Shown here: positions 12,201 through 25,103 of the stretch, piece by piece
How positions within the stretch are numbered: the stretch's first letter is position 1
Layout: every line of letters starts with the position of its first letter
Assembly (NCBI GenBank): GCA_964030785.1
Contig: OZ034971.1
Coordinates: 32,030,304 to 32,094,303, forward strand
Direction of reading: 5' to 3'
DNA length: 64,000 nt
DNA from: Siderastrea siderea
Taxonomy: Eukaryota; Cnidaria; Anthozoa; Scleractinia; Rhizangiidae
Translations under genes and position numbers: made by a program
Notes under the pieces: model-generated
What the model was told of the DNA's origin: nothing
What the model saw: only the letters and a program-made list of their open reading frames with translations
Databases searched by the model: none

Positions 12201-13187
12201 CTCTCGTTGCCTTAGATTACCAAGCGTTTCTCCTTGTTTTCCTCATAGGGTCCATCTGCTTCACGTTTCATCGCCCGCCTTTGTACTTTGTCGATTTGTG
12301 CGTCGGTGATGATTGACGAACGAGGTTTAAAAAAAACAAGCCTTCATCAGCTTTAAAAAGACAGAAGAAAAAAATAATAGTGAGATCAAATGCTGGAAAC
12401 AGGGTACAGGGTGGGATCAATTAGAACTGAAAGAACTAACAGGTTGCAAGTAAGTCCTTTAACGATTTTTTTAGCACTGAGTTGAAGAAGGTGCAAAAGA
12501 TTATTTTACTTAGGAGCCTATTCAGACTGGAGCCCATCAATGAATATTTCGTGTAGGGTTGTTAAATGGATAATGATGATCCAGAGTCTCATGTGGGCAC
12601 TTAAGAAGTGTATCCCAAAATAAAGCTATAAATTAAATAGTAATTTACTACTTTAATAACAGTGGAAGCTCTCGTAAGCGACCACCTCTTGTGTTTAAAA
12701 AAGTGTTCACAACCAGGGATGATCTCTTACGAGAATAAGCTCTCGTAAGCGACCACGTGATGAAACAATAGGGCGTGGTCGCTTATGAGAGATTTTAGCA
12801 TAAAGCTTGCATGGGATCTGTTAACGGATACTAATAGTATTGCAGTAACCATATTTTAAAAATAGTTTGTTATTCCCCGTCACAGAAGAAGTTGGCGAAT
12901 GTACAGGTCAACGAACCAATTATCCTTGCATGTTTTCAAGCCACAGAAAGATTTTTTATGCGTAGGCACGGGTCATAAAATTAACATGAAAATGAAAGTG
13001 ATATGATTTCCGCTTCAAGCTGGGCACAGGACCTTCTCAATTCTAGTCGTAAGACACTGGAACCTGAACGAACGGTGTTGTTTGACGTTTGCTTGAGGAC
13101 ACAAGGGTAGAACGAATCATGACTGTAACCAAACGTGTTACAAAAGAGATAAAAGTAAAGAGAATCAAAAACAAGTAGAGTATAACT
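12201..13187. other. Intergenic with pogo-like repeat remnants
   Basis: Near 12660 a block begins ACAGTGGAAGCTCTCGTAAG and its GCGACCAC core recurs near 12745 and, inverted, near 12775. This is reminiscent of Tigger/pogo-type MITE ends. No gene was found. Confidence 0.4.
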
Positions 13188-13277
13188 CAACCTCGTGCCC
13201 AGGGTCTTCTCGCTTTCAAAATGGCGACCCGAGCCGCCGCCATATTGAAAGCCGAGAAGACCCTGGGCACGAGGTTG
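13188..13277. mobile_element. 90-bp palindromic MITE
   Basis: The element is nearly a perfect hairpin: CAACCTCGTGCCCAGGG at one end and its complement at the other. AGTATAACT flanks it on both sides (13179-13187 and 13278-13286). The 9-bp match may be an 8-bp duplication plus one base. No coding capacity. Confidence 0.75.
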
Positions 13278-13991
13278 AGTATAACTGACAAATCATTGGG
13301 AAGGGCCGCCCGCTGAGAAGGGAGAATCAGTCCTGGGACCCAGCTTGAGGCGAACAGCATATTCACTTCATTCTCCTTGATGTCGTGAGAAGATCATTTT
13401 CACGTGGTGTTCAACTCGACACAGGCAAACCCCTTGAAAAATAGGTACGTGTGAATGACTTATATTACATGGCTTCCTCATTACCACATGCATCATAAGA
13501 GGCAGATCGTTCTAGGTTGTGGTTGAAGTACGTTGGTAAGAACCTTGTTGTTGTTTTTCATGTCGCACCTCAAAAATATACCATGAAATGTACAGGCGAG
13601 TGTAGCATTGGCCCTGCTCCCTGAGATTGCCCTCTAGATTTTTAGGACGAAATGAAAATGAGCAGGTGGTTTCTTTCGGTATGATTTTGACAGAGGTATA
13701 CTTTTGCTTTAATCATCGATGTCTGTTAGCTGGGTGCTCACTTTGGTCGACTTCAATCATTTTCCACAAAGACTTCCTCGATTTACTAAACGGCGTAGTA
13801 TTCGTTCGGCGTAGTATTGCCGCAGTTCTCAGATCAAAACTGAGTAAATAATTGTTTTATTTCAATTGATCGATTTCTGAATCTTGAAATGGGGGAGGAT
13901 AGACAAGTACACCGACAATGAAACTAAAACCGTAGCAATGTGGTTGAGTGCTAAGATATCTGATCGTTTATCATTGTGTTTTACGACCATG
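13278..13991. other. Intergenic, no gene seen
   Basis: Short open frames only, with no recognisable domain or repeat structure before the next fold-back element. Confidence 0.4.
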
Positions 13992-14824
13992 ACATTTACA
14001 CTCAAACGAAGAAAACCGTGAACACTGAAAATATTTCTGGAATGTTTATTGTGTTTTGACCAATAACATGCGAGACCTTGTAACCGCAGAAAACAAGTGG
14101 GTTTCTCTGTCACGGAATCGAGCTGGTTCTCCATTTGTTTTGAAAGACCTTCATCTTAACTTACAAGAATTTAAATTGTTATTTCTTTTTATCTGAGAGC
14201 CACATGCGCTACGGGAGCGAAAAATGTGTGAGTGGTCTTTGGCTTGTTGCGGCTGCATTGTAGCAACGACCGCGGACTGTCAAAAGTGGCGTTCGTTATT
14301 CTTCAACAGCCTGGTGTACCGTTGCTAAATTAGAAAATATGTCATTTTCAAAATGTGCAACTACACGTTATAAAATATGATGCAAGCCCGGCTCGAAGGC
14401 ACGGATGATTCGGCCTAAATAAATCGAGTCAGCTGTGCTGTCAATGGGTGAACTTGGAGAGAGAATATTGCAGTTTTTACTTCAAGGTGAAATATTAAAC
14501 TGCCGCTTGAGTTGGTTTTTTTGAAATGTCGGAAACACTGATCGTTGCGTCGGTTTGTCGAAAAATTTTATAAGTCAAAAGCGCTCAAACCTATTTTCGC
14601 TTGCGTAGTGCGTGGGGCTCTCAGATAGAAAAGAATAGCACTTCCAATTTCTGTAAGATAAACTGGTGAAGATTAAACCTTGTCGTCTTTCGAAACAACT
14701 CCATTCCGTGACTGAGAACCCATTCGTTTTCTGCGGTTACAAGGTCTCGCATGTGATTGGTCAAAACACACATTCCAGGAATATTTTCAGTGTTCACGGT
14801 TTTCTTAATTTGAGTGTAACTCTT
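13992..14824. mobile_element. Fold-back element with about 210-bp arms
   Basis: The sequence at 13992-14203 reappears inverted at 14614-14824 with moderate divergence. Shared blocks include AAAACCGTGAACACTGAAAA, TGCGAGACCTTGTAACCGCA and ATCTGAGAGCC. The spacer of about 410 bp has no transposase. Exact ends and duplication were not resolved. Confidence 0.65.
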
Positions 14825-15065
14825 TACCACGTTTTCATGCCTACGCACATTTCCTTCAGAAATATAAACTCGTTTATATTTCTGTATTAGATGTACGATG
14901 AAATAGTTTAAAAATCGAGAAGTGGACCATGACTCTCAATTTTGTCCGTTTCGATATTTGCCTTTCATTTCTATTCAAATTAATCATTATAAAGTAATTA
15001 ACATATGTAGAGCAGAATCTTCTAATAGCTCATGGCGCGGTCTGGAAGTTGTTTTCGGTTGGATT

Positions 15066-15310
15066 TAAGGTTGTTTTCCACTGCTGCCTAAATTTTACTT
15101 GCGTATGGGCGTGAATTTAACTGGCTTAACGTACGTAAATAAAACAAGAGACGATGTTTGAACGGCTTACGTAAACGTAAAAAGTTGCAACTTTTTACGT
15201 TTACGTAAGCCGTTCATACACCGTCTCTAATTTTATTTACGCACGTTAAGCCAGTTAAATTCACGCCCATACGCAAGTAAAATTTACGCGACAGTGGAAA
15301 TCAACCTTTA
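15066..15310. mobile_element. 245-bp palindromic MITE
   Basis: A long hairpin is centred near 15188 (AAAAAGTTGCAACTTTTT). The arms share AAATTTTACTTGCGTATGGG and TTAACTGGCTTAACGTACG, with TTAAGGTTG-like outer ends. No coding capacity. Confidence 0.7.
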
Positions 15311-16089
15311 TTTTTACGTCCTTTGGAATGATAAAACAACAACTTCCAGACAGATTAATATCTACATTTTCGAATATTTGACACAATCGGTTGAGAAGCT
15401 CTATAACTAGGATTGAATAAATTCCTGGAAAACCGGAAGTCTGTTCATATAAATTCTCGGAATCATGTGCAAGTCACGCAACATCCTAATTCAGTTTAAA
15501 AGCTCCCAATTCGTACAAGTGATGGATGACACGAAGCGAAAATGCTATTGTAGATAAAGAAAGAATCCTTGTGTTCTCCATGTCTAGTGTAATTACCCTT
15601 TCACACCTGGTAATGTCATATGATTTGGCAAGATGTAAACTACGCGTTTCGTTTCGCTTTTAGCTATGTGATTGGTTGGAAATAAAACTCTCGCCTCCTT
15701 TAACAACAACAGGATAAACTAAAGCCCGTCATGCATGTTTTCCCCGCTTGGCCTTGTTTACATTATGGACGAACCATTTGATTTGGTGGGGGGGGGAGGG
15801 TGGGCTAGTTTTTCTGCCCTTATTTTTTTGGTGACTGAAACTATTTTATGAATTTTCTTTCACTTGGTTGCGTGATATTTCTTTAGTTCCTTTCACCATA
15901 CATGAATTTATTTTTCTTCGTAAAAGCTTTGCAGGAATATTTTTTGGTATTTTCCCAACACCTATCCCCCCCTTCAAGAATAATGATAAGAACAAAATGG
16001 TCCATCCCATTCCCCCCCCCCCCTCCCCAGGCACAAACGTTACTGAGTAATATATAGGTTTAGCCAAGCCTAAAAGCGGAGCTCCAATT

Positions 16090-16155
16090 TTTATTTATTT
16101 ATTTATTTATTTATTTATTCTTCTTCTTCTCCTTCTTCTTCTTCTTCTTCTTCTT
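16090..16155 (+). repeat. (TTTA)n followed by (CTT)n microsatellite
   Basis: About eight TTTA units run into CTT/TTC units. Such A/T-rich simple repeats commonly mark retroelement tails. It lies next to a copy of a sequence (TTTAGCCAAGCCTAAAAGCG, 16060) that occurs inverted near 43870. Confidence 0.8.
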
Positions 16156-16311
16156 ATATGTTGAATATTTAACATGGCATTTCTTCTCCGAGCTTAAAAT
16201 TCACCATCTTTCTTTATTTACCACCTACAGGGCACTTCGACATTGCTGATCCTAGCAGTGTGCAGGACGCGTGTCACCACAAACTCCGTAAATATGACCT
16301 ATGCTCGCCAC

Positions 16312-16440
16312 GAGTCTCCCAGTAGCTCAGTGGTAAAAGCGTCCGACCGGTGTACGGGAGGTCATGGGTTCGATTCCCGCGGGGACTCAGATTTTTTCTT
16401 TGTCCCTGGCTCGTGACATGTTGAATATTCCATCTTTTCT
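16312..16440 (+). mobile_element. tRNA-derived SINE
   Basis: A tRNA-like head spans 16312-16389: acceptor-like ends GAGTCTCC and GGGGACTC, an A box TAGCTCAGTGGT and a B box GGTTCGATTCC. An unrelated T-rich body follows. The middle does not fold into a convincing anticodon arm, so it is a SINE head and not a working tRNA. The 3' boundary is approximate. Confidence 0.7.
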
Positions 16441-16639
16441 TAGCTATATTATATTTTAGTTAATTATTAGTAAATACACCTCTTATCAAATTAGAACCTG
16501 CATACCTGCCAAACGTATAAAATCAAAAATAGGGACCCCCCCCCCCCAACCCCAGTCCTGGGGTAGTGCCGTGCCCCCCAACACTGAGCAGAGTCCAGGA
16601 TGCTCCAGGGTTTTTGCATTAATTTTTAAAAACATATTT

Positions 16640-17298
16640 TTTAAAGCGAGACTTTTATTGAACAATCAAAAATACACAATACAAGTACTTATTTGCTTAC
16701 AGTACTAAAACAATGCTTACAATACAACATTTAAACACTGCACAACAAAGCTTTACCTAACATAACATATCTTAATTGGCGAATAACAGTAAACACTAGT
16801 TACAACAAAAAACTGGCAAAATTATTACAAGTGATAACGTGACATTGACGTACAAAAAGCTACCAATTACATAAGAATTACACCGGCAAAGAAAGATTTG
16901 GAAGTGCTTGGTATATTTATATTTGGACTTGCGCTTTTGCTTTGCTAGTTTCAATTAGTATTTATTCTGGGATGGTGACAGGAATGTGCGTCCAGCTCGC
17001 GGTGGGGTAACTGCTGACGAGTTTTCTTATCCAGGTTGCTTTGAGAGCATTGTTTGTTATATCAAAGTCAGGCATTCCAAGACCACCTTTTGCTCTAGGG
17101 CCAATCATTGTAGTTTGTTTTGTTTTTCGCATTTTTTTTTGGCGCCAAAGGAATTTTGTGAATAGGGAAACCATCGAAAACAATTTCTGCTCAAAGTTCT
17201 TTTGGAAGGCTGCCTCTTCATCATAGGAGAAGTGTATACAAAGCGCAAATATGGGAAGTTTTGGCCATGCTATATCGAGAGGTTCCTCCGATTTGTTT
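16640..17298 (-). mobile_element. 5'-truncated L1/Tx1-type LINE fragment
   Basis: On the minus strand the frame reads EEPLDIAWPKLPIFAL.. and then KFLWRQKKMRKTKQTTMIGP and KGGLGMPDFDITNNALKATW (16962-17183). These are segments between reverse transcriptase and C-terminus of L1/Tx1 ORF2. A block between the two appears to be missing. The 5' side ends at a T-run near 17298, the 3' side at an A/T-rich tail near 16640. It is a separate copy from the longer LINE to the right. Confidence 0.65.
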
Positions 17299-17599
17299 TT
17301 TTTTTTACAGAGTTCTGCTAGTAATCTACAGCACTTTACACGTTTACATTACATTAAACTACTTACAATATACATTACACGTTAAACTTTTTGTGATATA
17401 CATTACACATTAAACTACTTACAATATGCATTACGCATTAGACTACTTACAATTTACATTACACTACATCACTTAAAGAAATTCATTATCTTTCCGTTAC
17501 AATACAATGCTAAATCAGATTCTTTTAAATAGTTGTTAATAATTCACACAACAGACCCAATGTGTTCAACCTAGTACGCATGACAAATATTTAAAGCCT

Positions 17600-20500
17600 A
17601 GTAATTAAATGCGCGAATTATAAGTCAGTATTTTTTAGAATTTTGCCCCATTTCGCAGTATGGTCGAATAACTTATTCTTTGACTTTGCAATCACTAGTT
17701 CAAGATTTTGAATCTTTTTTAGTCTAGCAATGAAGACGTTAATAAGAGGATAGGTGTTTTTACAACGACATGAATACAAATATTGTTTAGTGTTTAGTAG
17801 TACATGATTGACAAATAACTCGTCTTCACAATCCGGCATTCCAAGTATGATTTCTCTGTTATTAAGACTGTTAACATTTTAAATCGCAGAGCCACTTAAT
17901 AACCTCTGCCGAAAAATCTTTGGCATGATGACAAGAGATTAAGATATGTTATCTAAAAAGCCGTTTGTCACCAGGTACCTGTTTAATAGTTTGAATTGAA
18001 ATTCACGCAGCCTTGTATCGGAGGTGACACGATGTGGTAAGCTATATATTTCGCTCCAATCAAGGGTATCATTTACAAAACAGCTATAATTGTATTTCTT
18101 TTGAGCTGAAGGGGTACTGATAACTCTGTTTCGGAGTTCTTTATAAATAGTTTTTGACACAGCTTTATTGATCGGAGTCTTTTGACCATTTAAACTCAAA
18201 ACAATTTGGTCCTGTAGATTAAACGTCCTTTTGTCACAGTGAGAGGACCTTTTTAGTAAGTCTCGCCACTCACTTGGCAGGGCGTTTACCACGGATACAA
18301 GTCTAAAGAGATCCAAAGGAGTAAGGTTCAGTTCTCTCCCCTTACGTTTGGTTATTAACTCGTTGTTTTCAGAAATTAGGTCTCCTATTCTTAGAATTCC
18401 CTTTTCTGCCAACGTTTTGAAGAATACAGATTTTCCGTCCATACAGATGAATTTATTGTTCCAAATTATGGTTTGGAGGGTTGCATTTATATCAATAGTA
18501 AGTTCTTCGCATTGATTAGTTGCCACTAAACATTTTGCCAAGCTTTTTAAGCAATCCTCGTAAAATGGTGGAAGTTTTATCGGCAGCATTTTGACATCGA
18601 AACTGCAACCTAAGATAAGTTTACCTCCAACCGGTTTTAAATAATGCAGTAGTATAGTCTTTACCTCTCCAAATGAACTCGAAAATAATTTTATTCAGCT
18701 CTATAACAAACTCTTGGTCCGAGCAAATCATACTCGCCCTATACAGGAAAACAGGAATTGTGAATGTTTTGACAATTTGGATTCTGCCAATTATCGTGAG
18801 ATCTCGCCATGTCCAAATGTGTAATTTTTGTTTGACTGAGGTAAAAATTTCGTCAAAATTTAACTTTCGTTTAGCACGTTGGTCGTAAGTGACATGAACT
18901 CCCAGGATTTTTACTGAGTGTTTAAATTTTAGGTTTCTGATTTCGATACCATTTCGTAATGAGCAGTGCCCCCTATTACCTAGTAACATAACCTCGGACT
19001 TGTCAAGGTTAATTCTGAGACCTGAACATTCTCCAAACTCTTCTACCAGTTCCATAAATTTTGTAAGTGAATGATCATTCTTTAAGAAGCCGGTTAAATC
19101 ATCTGCAAACAACTCCCACCTTCATCTCCTTTGTACCTACAGTAATTCCTTGAATGTCTTTGCTTCTTGCGTATGCTTATACATTAAATTTCCAGCACCA
19201 TAATAAACAAGTAAGCAGAGAGAGGGTCTCACCGCCTCACTCCTCTTTCAACTGGAAAAGGTGCAGTAGAAAAATCGTTATTCAGGACACAGCTTGATAT
19301 GTTTTCATAAAATGTATGAATCCACTAAATAAATGAATTTCCAAATCCGAAAGCATGAAGGGTTTTAAACAAGAAATCTCTACTTACGACGTTTTTAAAG
19401 TCGATGCAAATCATTTTACCATTAATATTGTATCTTTCCGTAAACTCCATAATATCTTCTACTGTTCTTATTGCATCAAAGATTGTTCTACCTTTCACGT
19501 ACGCGCATTGGTTATAGTGTATGATGTTAGGTAAAACTGTTTCTAATCTTTTGGCGATGGCTTTTGAGCCCATTTTAACATCAACATTAATAGCAAAATC
19601 GGTCTCCAGTTCGATAGGTCTCTTTTATCTTTATCTTTTTTCTCAATTAAAGTGATGATAGCTTCCTTCTGAGAATTTGATAATTCGCCATGATTGTAAG
19701 AATAATTTAAACTGTCTACCGTAATCTTACCTACAACTTGCCAGAAAGCTTTATAAAACTCCACAGTTAATCCATCATTGCCTGGAGACTTATTACTCTG
19801 AAAGAGCTGAAGGCTTTTAAAACATTCGGAGATTGTTAATTTTCCTTCGCAGACTTGAGTGAGCATCAAGCTGTGAGAGCTTTGGTATGTCAGGATTTTT
19901 CAGAAAAGAGGTTAACATATCCTTAGGTGGCGAGAGGGTATCGCTTTTACAGAGATCGGAATAAAATCTTTCAATTTCTTGTCGTACGTTTTGAGGGTCT
20001 GTAATCAAAGTCCTTTCGCCATTGAAAATTTTTCGGACTGAACTTTTAATTTTATTGTGACTTTCAAGATTTAAAAAGCACTTATTACTTCTCTCTCCTT
20101 TTTCATAGCAAGTAGCTTTCGATGGGATGATCGCCCCTTTGGCAAAATCTCGATAAACATCTTTAATCTTTAATCTTTAATCTTTAATAGGTATACTCCT
20201 AAGACAGAGAAACTATACTAAGAGTTTAAAAGCAAAAATTAAATAAATAAGTAAATAAATAATTAAACATATATAAATATAAATATGAACACACAATAAA
20301 ATCTAATAAAATGAATATGAATAAAATATAAAAATACAATACAGTAAAGTATCCTACATGCTAGAGATAATGGCCTTAAATTCATCTAATGAATTAGGAA
20401 TTAGAGATAAAGGTACACTGTTCCAAGTTCTTATAGCTCTAGGGTAAAAAGAGAATTTATAAGTATCATTCAGTGTGGCAAGTTGGTGAAATGGTGCACA

Positions 20501-21600
20501 ATTAGGAGATCTAATATCATCATATTCAATTTTAAGGACTTCAAGCTGTTCAAAATTTTTATTTGAGGGACATTCGCTGCAGTTTTCCTCGCATGTCCGA
20601 AGCATATTTTCGATATTAGAGACCCTTTCTCTCTTCTCACGGGCTCTTTCCTTCTTTACTATATTTTATGGACATTTGTCTGATTCTATATTTAATTAGA
20701 TCCAGCACAGGACTCTTTTGTCGGTTGCTGCATTGAATTCATTTAACCGCTCCGGTATACTTTCGGTTAATAATGTTACAAAGTTTTTATCTTAACAAGG
20801 CTAGCGTTGTATTTCCAAAACGAAGGGCCATATTTTTGTTTATCGACGCTACTGAAATGCAAGGTGACCGAGATGATGTCCGATTTTTCAATATCTTCCT
20901 GACAGGCATCGCTTATTAACCAGAAATCAAGTCTTCGCTGAATAAGAGGTTTCTTTTGTCTCCAGGTAAAACGTTTGACCTCCGGGTTTCTTATACGCCA
21001 AATGTCTATTAAATCGAAATCCAGGCATAGATCTTCAATATATTTAACTGAAGCTTTCTTTGTCTGATTCCCTCCAGAACAGTCCGACGAGGGGTCTAGT
21101 GTGACATTAAAATCGCCTCCGATGATTATTTTATTTTCTTTGCTGACAATATTCTCTTCAATCTTCTTATTTAAGTTATCGTAAAAACAACATTGGTCTT
21201 GGACGCTGTTCGGAGCATAAATGTTTACAAACAAAAACAAAGATCCCTGAACTTCAGCTTCCATTATGACAAAACGGCCTTGATCATCGGAGATAATCGA
21301 GTTTAGTTTGAAGTCTACATCGCCTTTAACAAGAATCATCACCCCACAGCTGTGATTGGAACCATGTGAAAAGTATAGCTTCCCTTGCCACTGTGTCTTC
21401 CAGATACTCTCAACGTCTATAGTGCTATTAGTTTCCTGCAGAAAAACTATGTCACATTTTCGTTCATTTAACCAGCAGAAAAGAGCCTTCCTCTTTGTGA
21501 ATGACCGTATCCCTCGAACATTCAGAGACAATAATTTAAAATCTACACAGGATTTTTCGAATGCGAGCATACAAACGTATGCAAATTACTAACATCCGGA
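17600..21600 (-). pseudogene. L1/Tx1-type LINE ORF2, degraded
   Basis: From right to left it carries an APE endonuclease (20776-21570: LNVRGIRSF, IVFLQETNS, VNIYAPNS, GGDFNVTLDP), a linker (near 20010-20160), reverse transcriptase start (KSPGNDGLTVEFYKAFW, near 19790; CAYVKGRTIFDAIRTVEDI, near 19500), the catalytic FADD motif (19100-19112) and the C-terminal domain to about 17618. Multiple frameshifts separate the pieces, and part of the palm between 19112 and 19325 is garbled. The endonuclease is the longest open part (264 residues) but lacks a clear final SDH motif. A second LINE is inserted at 20160-20610. Dead copy. Confidence 0.8.
20160..20610 (-). mobile_element. CR1/L2-like LINE 3' fragment nested in the Tx1 LINE
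   Basis: The minus-strand frame (20354-20605) has FSFYPRAIRTWNSVPLSLI followed by about 20 residues. This is the typical end of a CR1/L2-clade ORF2. Its 3' side ends in three CTTTAAT-like units (near 20161-20185), the short-repeat tail usual for that clade. On both sides the host LINE ORF2 reads on, placing this as a later 5'-truncated insertion. Confidence 0.7.
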
Positions 21601-21639
21601 GCGCAAATAAGATATGATTGAACACTAACTAACTAATAT

Positions 21640-23457
21640 GCCAATTGGAAATGATTAGTACTTTGCAATTGACATAGACACTTCATTAATTCAAGTATCT
21701 TTTACCTGCATCTCTAGGGAAAAATCTGTAACATATTTCTCTCATCTCAATATACTAAAATCCTCAAAATTTCTCTTACATTGAGTTTTCCGGTTTCTCT
21801 CTCGAATGTGTTGAAAACGTATAAGTGAAGGAAAAGGAAAAGTCGTTCAAAAAAATGAAACGTTCAGGAGATGAACTTGACGCAGAACATGCATCCCAGC
21901 CTGAGAAAAAGAAATGCATGGAACCGAAGCTATGTACACCATTCTGCCCCGAGACCGATTGCACCTTCCAGGGTAAACACGATCCGCTAATTCTTTCCCC
22001 AGTTAACCTACAAGAGTCACGAACAACTAGTCTAGACCAGTGGAAAGCGGACAAATGAAGCTCAAGGGAGATGCGCTTTCAACCAGACTATTCCTGATCC
22101 GAATCCTAATCTTAGATACCCGTTATTGCACTGGGCAGCGGTACTTGGAAAAGTTAAAGCAGTCAAGTGGCTCTTGCAAAAAGGCTATGTTGATCTCAAC
22201 AAGAATCCAGACCAACATGAGTGTAGCCTGCCGAATGTGGCTAATAAAATGCTATTTTCTACGGTTCGATGGCTTCATGAAGGAGTAAAGGCACGCGAAA
22301 CAGGCGCCATCTGCAAGCTTTTCACCAACATAATTAATGCGTTCCTAAAACGTGATGCAGATCATCGTGATGTGCTGCTAGCTCAAGACGACCATAACAA
22401 CGACACTGTCCTCCATCTGTGTGCTCGGGGAGAGGAAGACTGAACTGCTCCATTCTTCCACTACCTGAAACGAATACTGGGGAAGCTACAAGAGTACTCT
22501 GAGAAGAACGACAAACTGCCTTTGAAAAACATATTAAAAACTAAAAACGGAGCGGGCGATTCATTTCTACACCTTCTTGCCAGAAGTAATAAGAGAGAAG
22601 AGGCCAAAAAGCTTATAAAGTATGCAATAGAGAAATTTCCCCAGCAATTTCTTGAAAAAGTGAAAGATGCCGAAGGGAAAACTGCCGAAGACATTTTGAA
22701 AGAGTCTCGGCCGGTTCCTTGTCTAGAGAATGAAGAAGAATCGGACGAAGAGGACGAAAAGTCCCTGAAGAATTGTGGTCGTGTAGAGCAGCTGGAAGTG
22801 AGACCCCTGGGTCCTGATGGTAGCAATGACGGTCGAGAACGTCCTGAAGGAGCCGAAACCATTGAAGTCGACAGCTTACCAACACCAAGCCAAGACCATA
22901 TTTTGTCTTCGCAACTCCGTGCGGGGGTTTGTCCTGAAACTCTATCTTATTTGGGAGGAGAGAGAGAAGGCGACCAGATCACCCAAGAAGTCTCAAATTT
23001 GGCAGAAAATCAAGCTCGCTTTGTCAAATCTAACGAACAAACCCCGCCTCCTCGATTATTTCAAGAACCTGTGCCAGATGAAACTCTTAATCACTTAACA
23101 ACGTCTTTGCAGAGTTTGTGCAAAACGGTTGTCCTGAATGAAGACCATGACGAAGGCCCAGCGAAGGATTTCTGTGGCACTGAAATTAGTACCCCCTCCC
23201 AGTCAGCAAACTCCCAGCCAGTCATCAACACTGGCACTCTTAGAAGAGCACAAAATGAGGTCAAGACTCTCATACGTGAAACAGAAACGGAGCTGAATCA
23301 AGTCACATTCGAACTTGAGGAAGTGAAGCGGGAACTTGGGCAATGCGAAGAAAAGGTTAAAAAACTTCTTGAATTAAAATACAAGAAAGAGGCTGCTGTT
23401 CAGAAGTTGAAAGAGAAAGTGAAACGCTTTAAGCAGTCGTTGTTGAAACTTGAGTAG
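21640..23457 (+). pseudogene. Ankyrin plus coiled-coil family gene, copy 2
   Basis: The start (ATG 21855, MKRSGDELDAEHAS) matches copy 1 at 6762 and upstream bases match too. A small deletion near 22045 shifts the frame. The ankyrin-like unit (LHWAAVLGKVKAVKWLLQ, near 22126) continues to HLCARGEED, where TGA at 22441 replaces the TCA codon of copy 1. Downstream the frame stays open to 23457 (region from 22522): an ankyrin-like LHLLARSNKREEAKKLIKYA unit, an acidic linker and a C-terminal coiled coil of about 75 residues. Two lesions make it a pseudogene, although the 311-residue 3' part could still be translated from an internal ATG. Confidence 0.7.
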
Positions 23458-24867
23458 CCGTTTGGAGGTGACTTTGACACAAGCAACGACGGTGGCAACG
23501 AGGACTGACGTCTTTATACTATGAGCTACAAAGTGAATTCAGTGAACCGCACAAGCACAGTGTATTTTCTCTCTCTTATATCTAGCCTAGATGCACGGAC
23601 AAAACGTCTACCGTGTCCTTCCAGCATTTTCCACGAGTACCTATTTACAGCCGGGGTTCACTGAGCACTTTCAAATTTACTAAGAATTTAATGTAGAGCT
23701 CGATTCGAAAGGACCATGTGTTTGCCAATCTTTGTTTTGACCAGAAAGTGAGAGGAAAACAGTTATTACTTAAAGAAGGTTTAGAAAGTCAATCCTTTCC
23801 TTTTTAGATAAAAAATTATCAGAGGTACCTTTCCTGCTGAATTTGTTTACCATTTGAGACGCGACAAAACGTTATTTCAAGAACTAATGCACTTACAAGG
23901 ACTCTCAATTTACTGTACCAACCATGTAGTGATAGTTTTGCTTCGGTCACTGAACAAATCGGTCAATCTCAAAAGTCGCACGATTTAAACGTTACAATTT
24001 TTCAGCCGACTTGTGGGCCATTATACAAGCCCATGTAATTGCGACGATTTAGTGGTCCTATTTCTTTGATCATTGTTATCACTAGACAGGAATCACCCCA
24101 ATTGCCATACGCGAATTTGTTTTCTTTACAGGCAGAACGGGTAAATAGGAGCGTGAAAAACGGCCTGAAGATGATTAGGGGTACACGGCGTCCCAGTCGT
24201 TCTGTGTAGTAAAAAAAAGGACTGACCACATTTCTGTGGTTTGACGGAGGACGTGAATCAAGTACGGCATGCAGCGAAAGCATGAAGTTTTGGGACTGGC
24301 TCATTTGAAGAATGAATAAAAAAAATTGAAAATAGAAAACTCAAATAATATAATTATCTTTTACCGAAACTTCTATTATACTTTTATAACAAAACAAGAG
24401 ATAGGTTTTATATCACCTTTTTACAACTAATGTACACTGCAACTCAGGCCAAGCTTCCCAAAAAAATAACGGCAAACCTATTTTACAATGGCCTGTGAAA
24501 TAAAAGTTCAGTGATAGTTTGACCATCTTTTCCTGTCTGACATCACTTTTAGTATCATTTCATTTCGATTCTTACCCCTTCAAGGAACTTTTGCTACCTT
24601 TTTGTCAAAATTGTGCCGAAATATGACTAAAGTACCCTACAATACCAAGACGAAGATATCAAGTAAATTTTGAACGATTTTGGCAAGACACAACAACTTT
24701 AAAAAGTTACCCCAACGTTTTCAAGATGTAATCTATTTCCGTCCTGCCATCCGTGGCCAAGGACACTAATAGTTTCACTGCACTATCATAGTGCAGGTAG
24801 TGTAGGTTTTCATGAATGTACATGTGACATTCGGCTTTTCAACTGGTTGCTAAAATAGCTGGCATAT
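23458..24867. other. Non-coding stretch before element 1
   Basis: About 1.4 kb with no recognisable gene, RNA or clear repeat; short frames only. Confidence 0.5.
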
Positions 24868-24873
24868 TCCCTC
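24868..24873. repeat. Left target-site duplication TCCCTC
   Basis: The six bases directly before the element's terminal AG are repeated directly after its terminal CT at 42753-42758. Six-base duplications are characteristic of Maverick/Polinton integration. Confidence 0.9.
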
Positions 24874-25103
24874 AGTAGTTATAGAGTTGGCGGTTCTAGA
24901 CCACTTTCTTTGAAAGTGTTCTAAAACCAAGCCAACTCTATAACTACTATTTCCATTAGATGAAATCTATATGGTTTTTTTTATCACATGGCTAAATCAC
25001 GTGATCCATTTTTTAAGCATTGGGGAACAAAAGCGGAGCTTTTGTGAGGCAGTGAATTGATCGCAAAGCGATCAAGAGGGGATGTTTCTTTTTGCGATGC
25101 TGG
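24874..25103 (+). repeat. Left terminal inverted repeat of element 1
   Basis: This 230-bp stretch matches the complement of 42523-42752 almost perfectly. Its first 75 bases form a hairpin on their own: AGTAGTTATAGAGTTGGC (24874-24891) is repeated inverted at 24931-24948, and the inner 17 bases pair at 15 positions around a 3-base loop. Two smaller hairpins follow (ACAAAAGC/GCTTTTGT and GATCGC/GCGATC). Confidence 0.95.
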
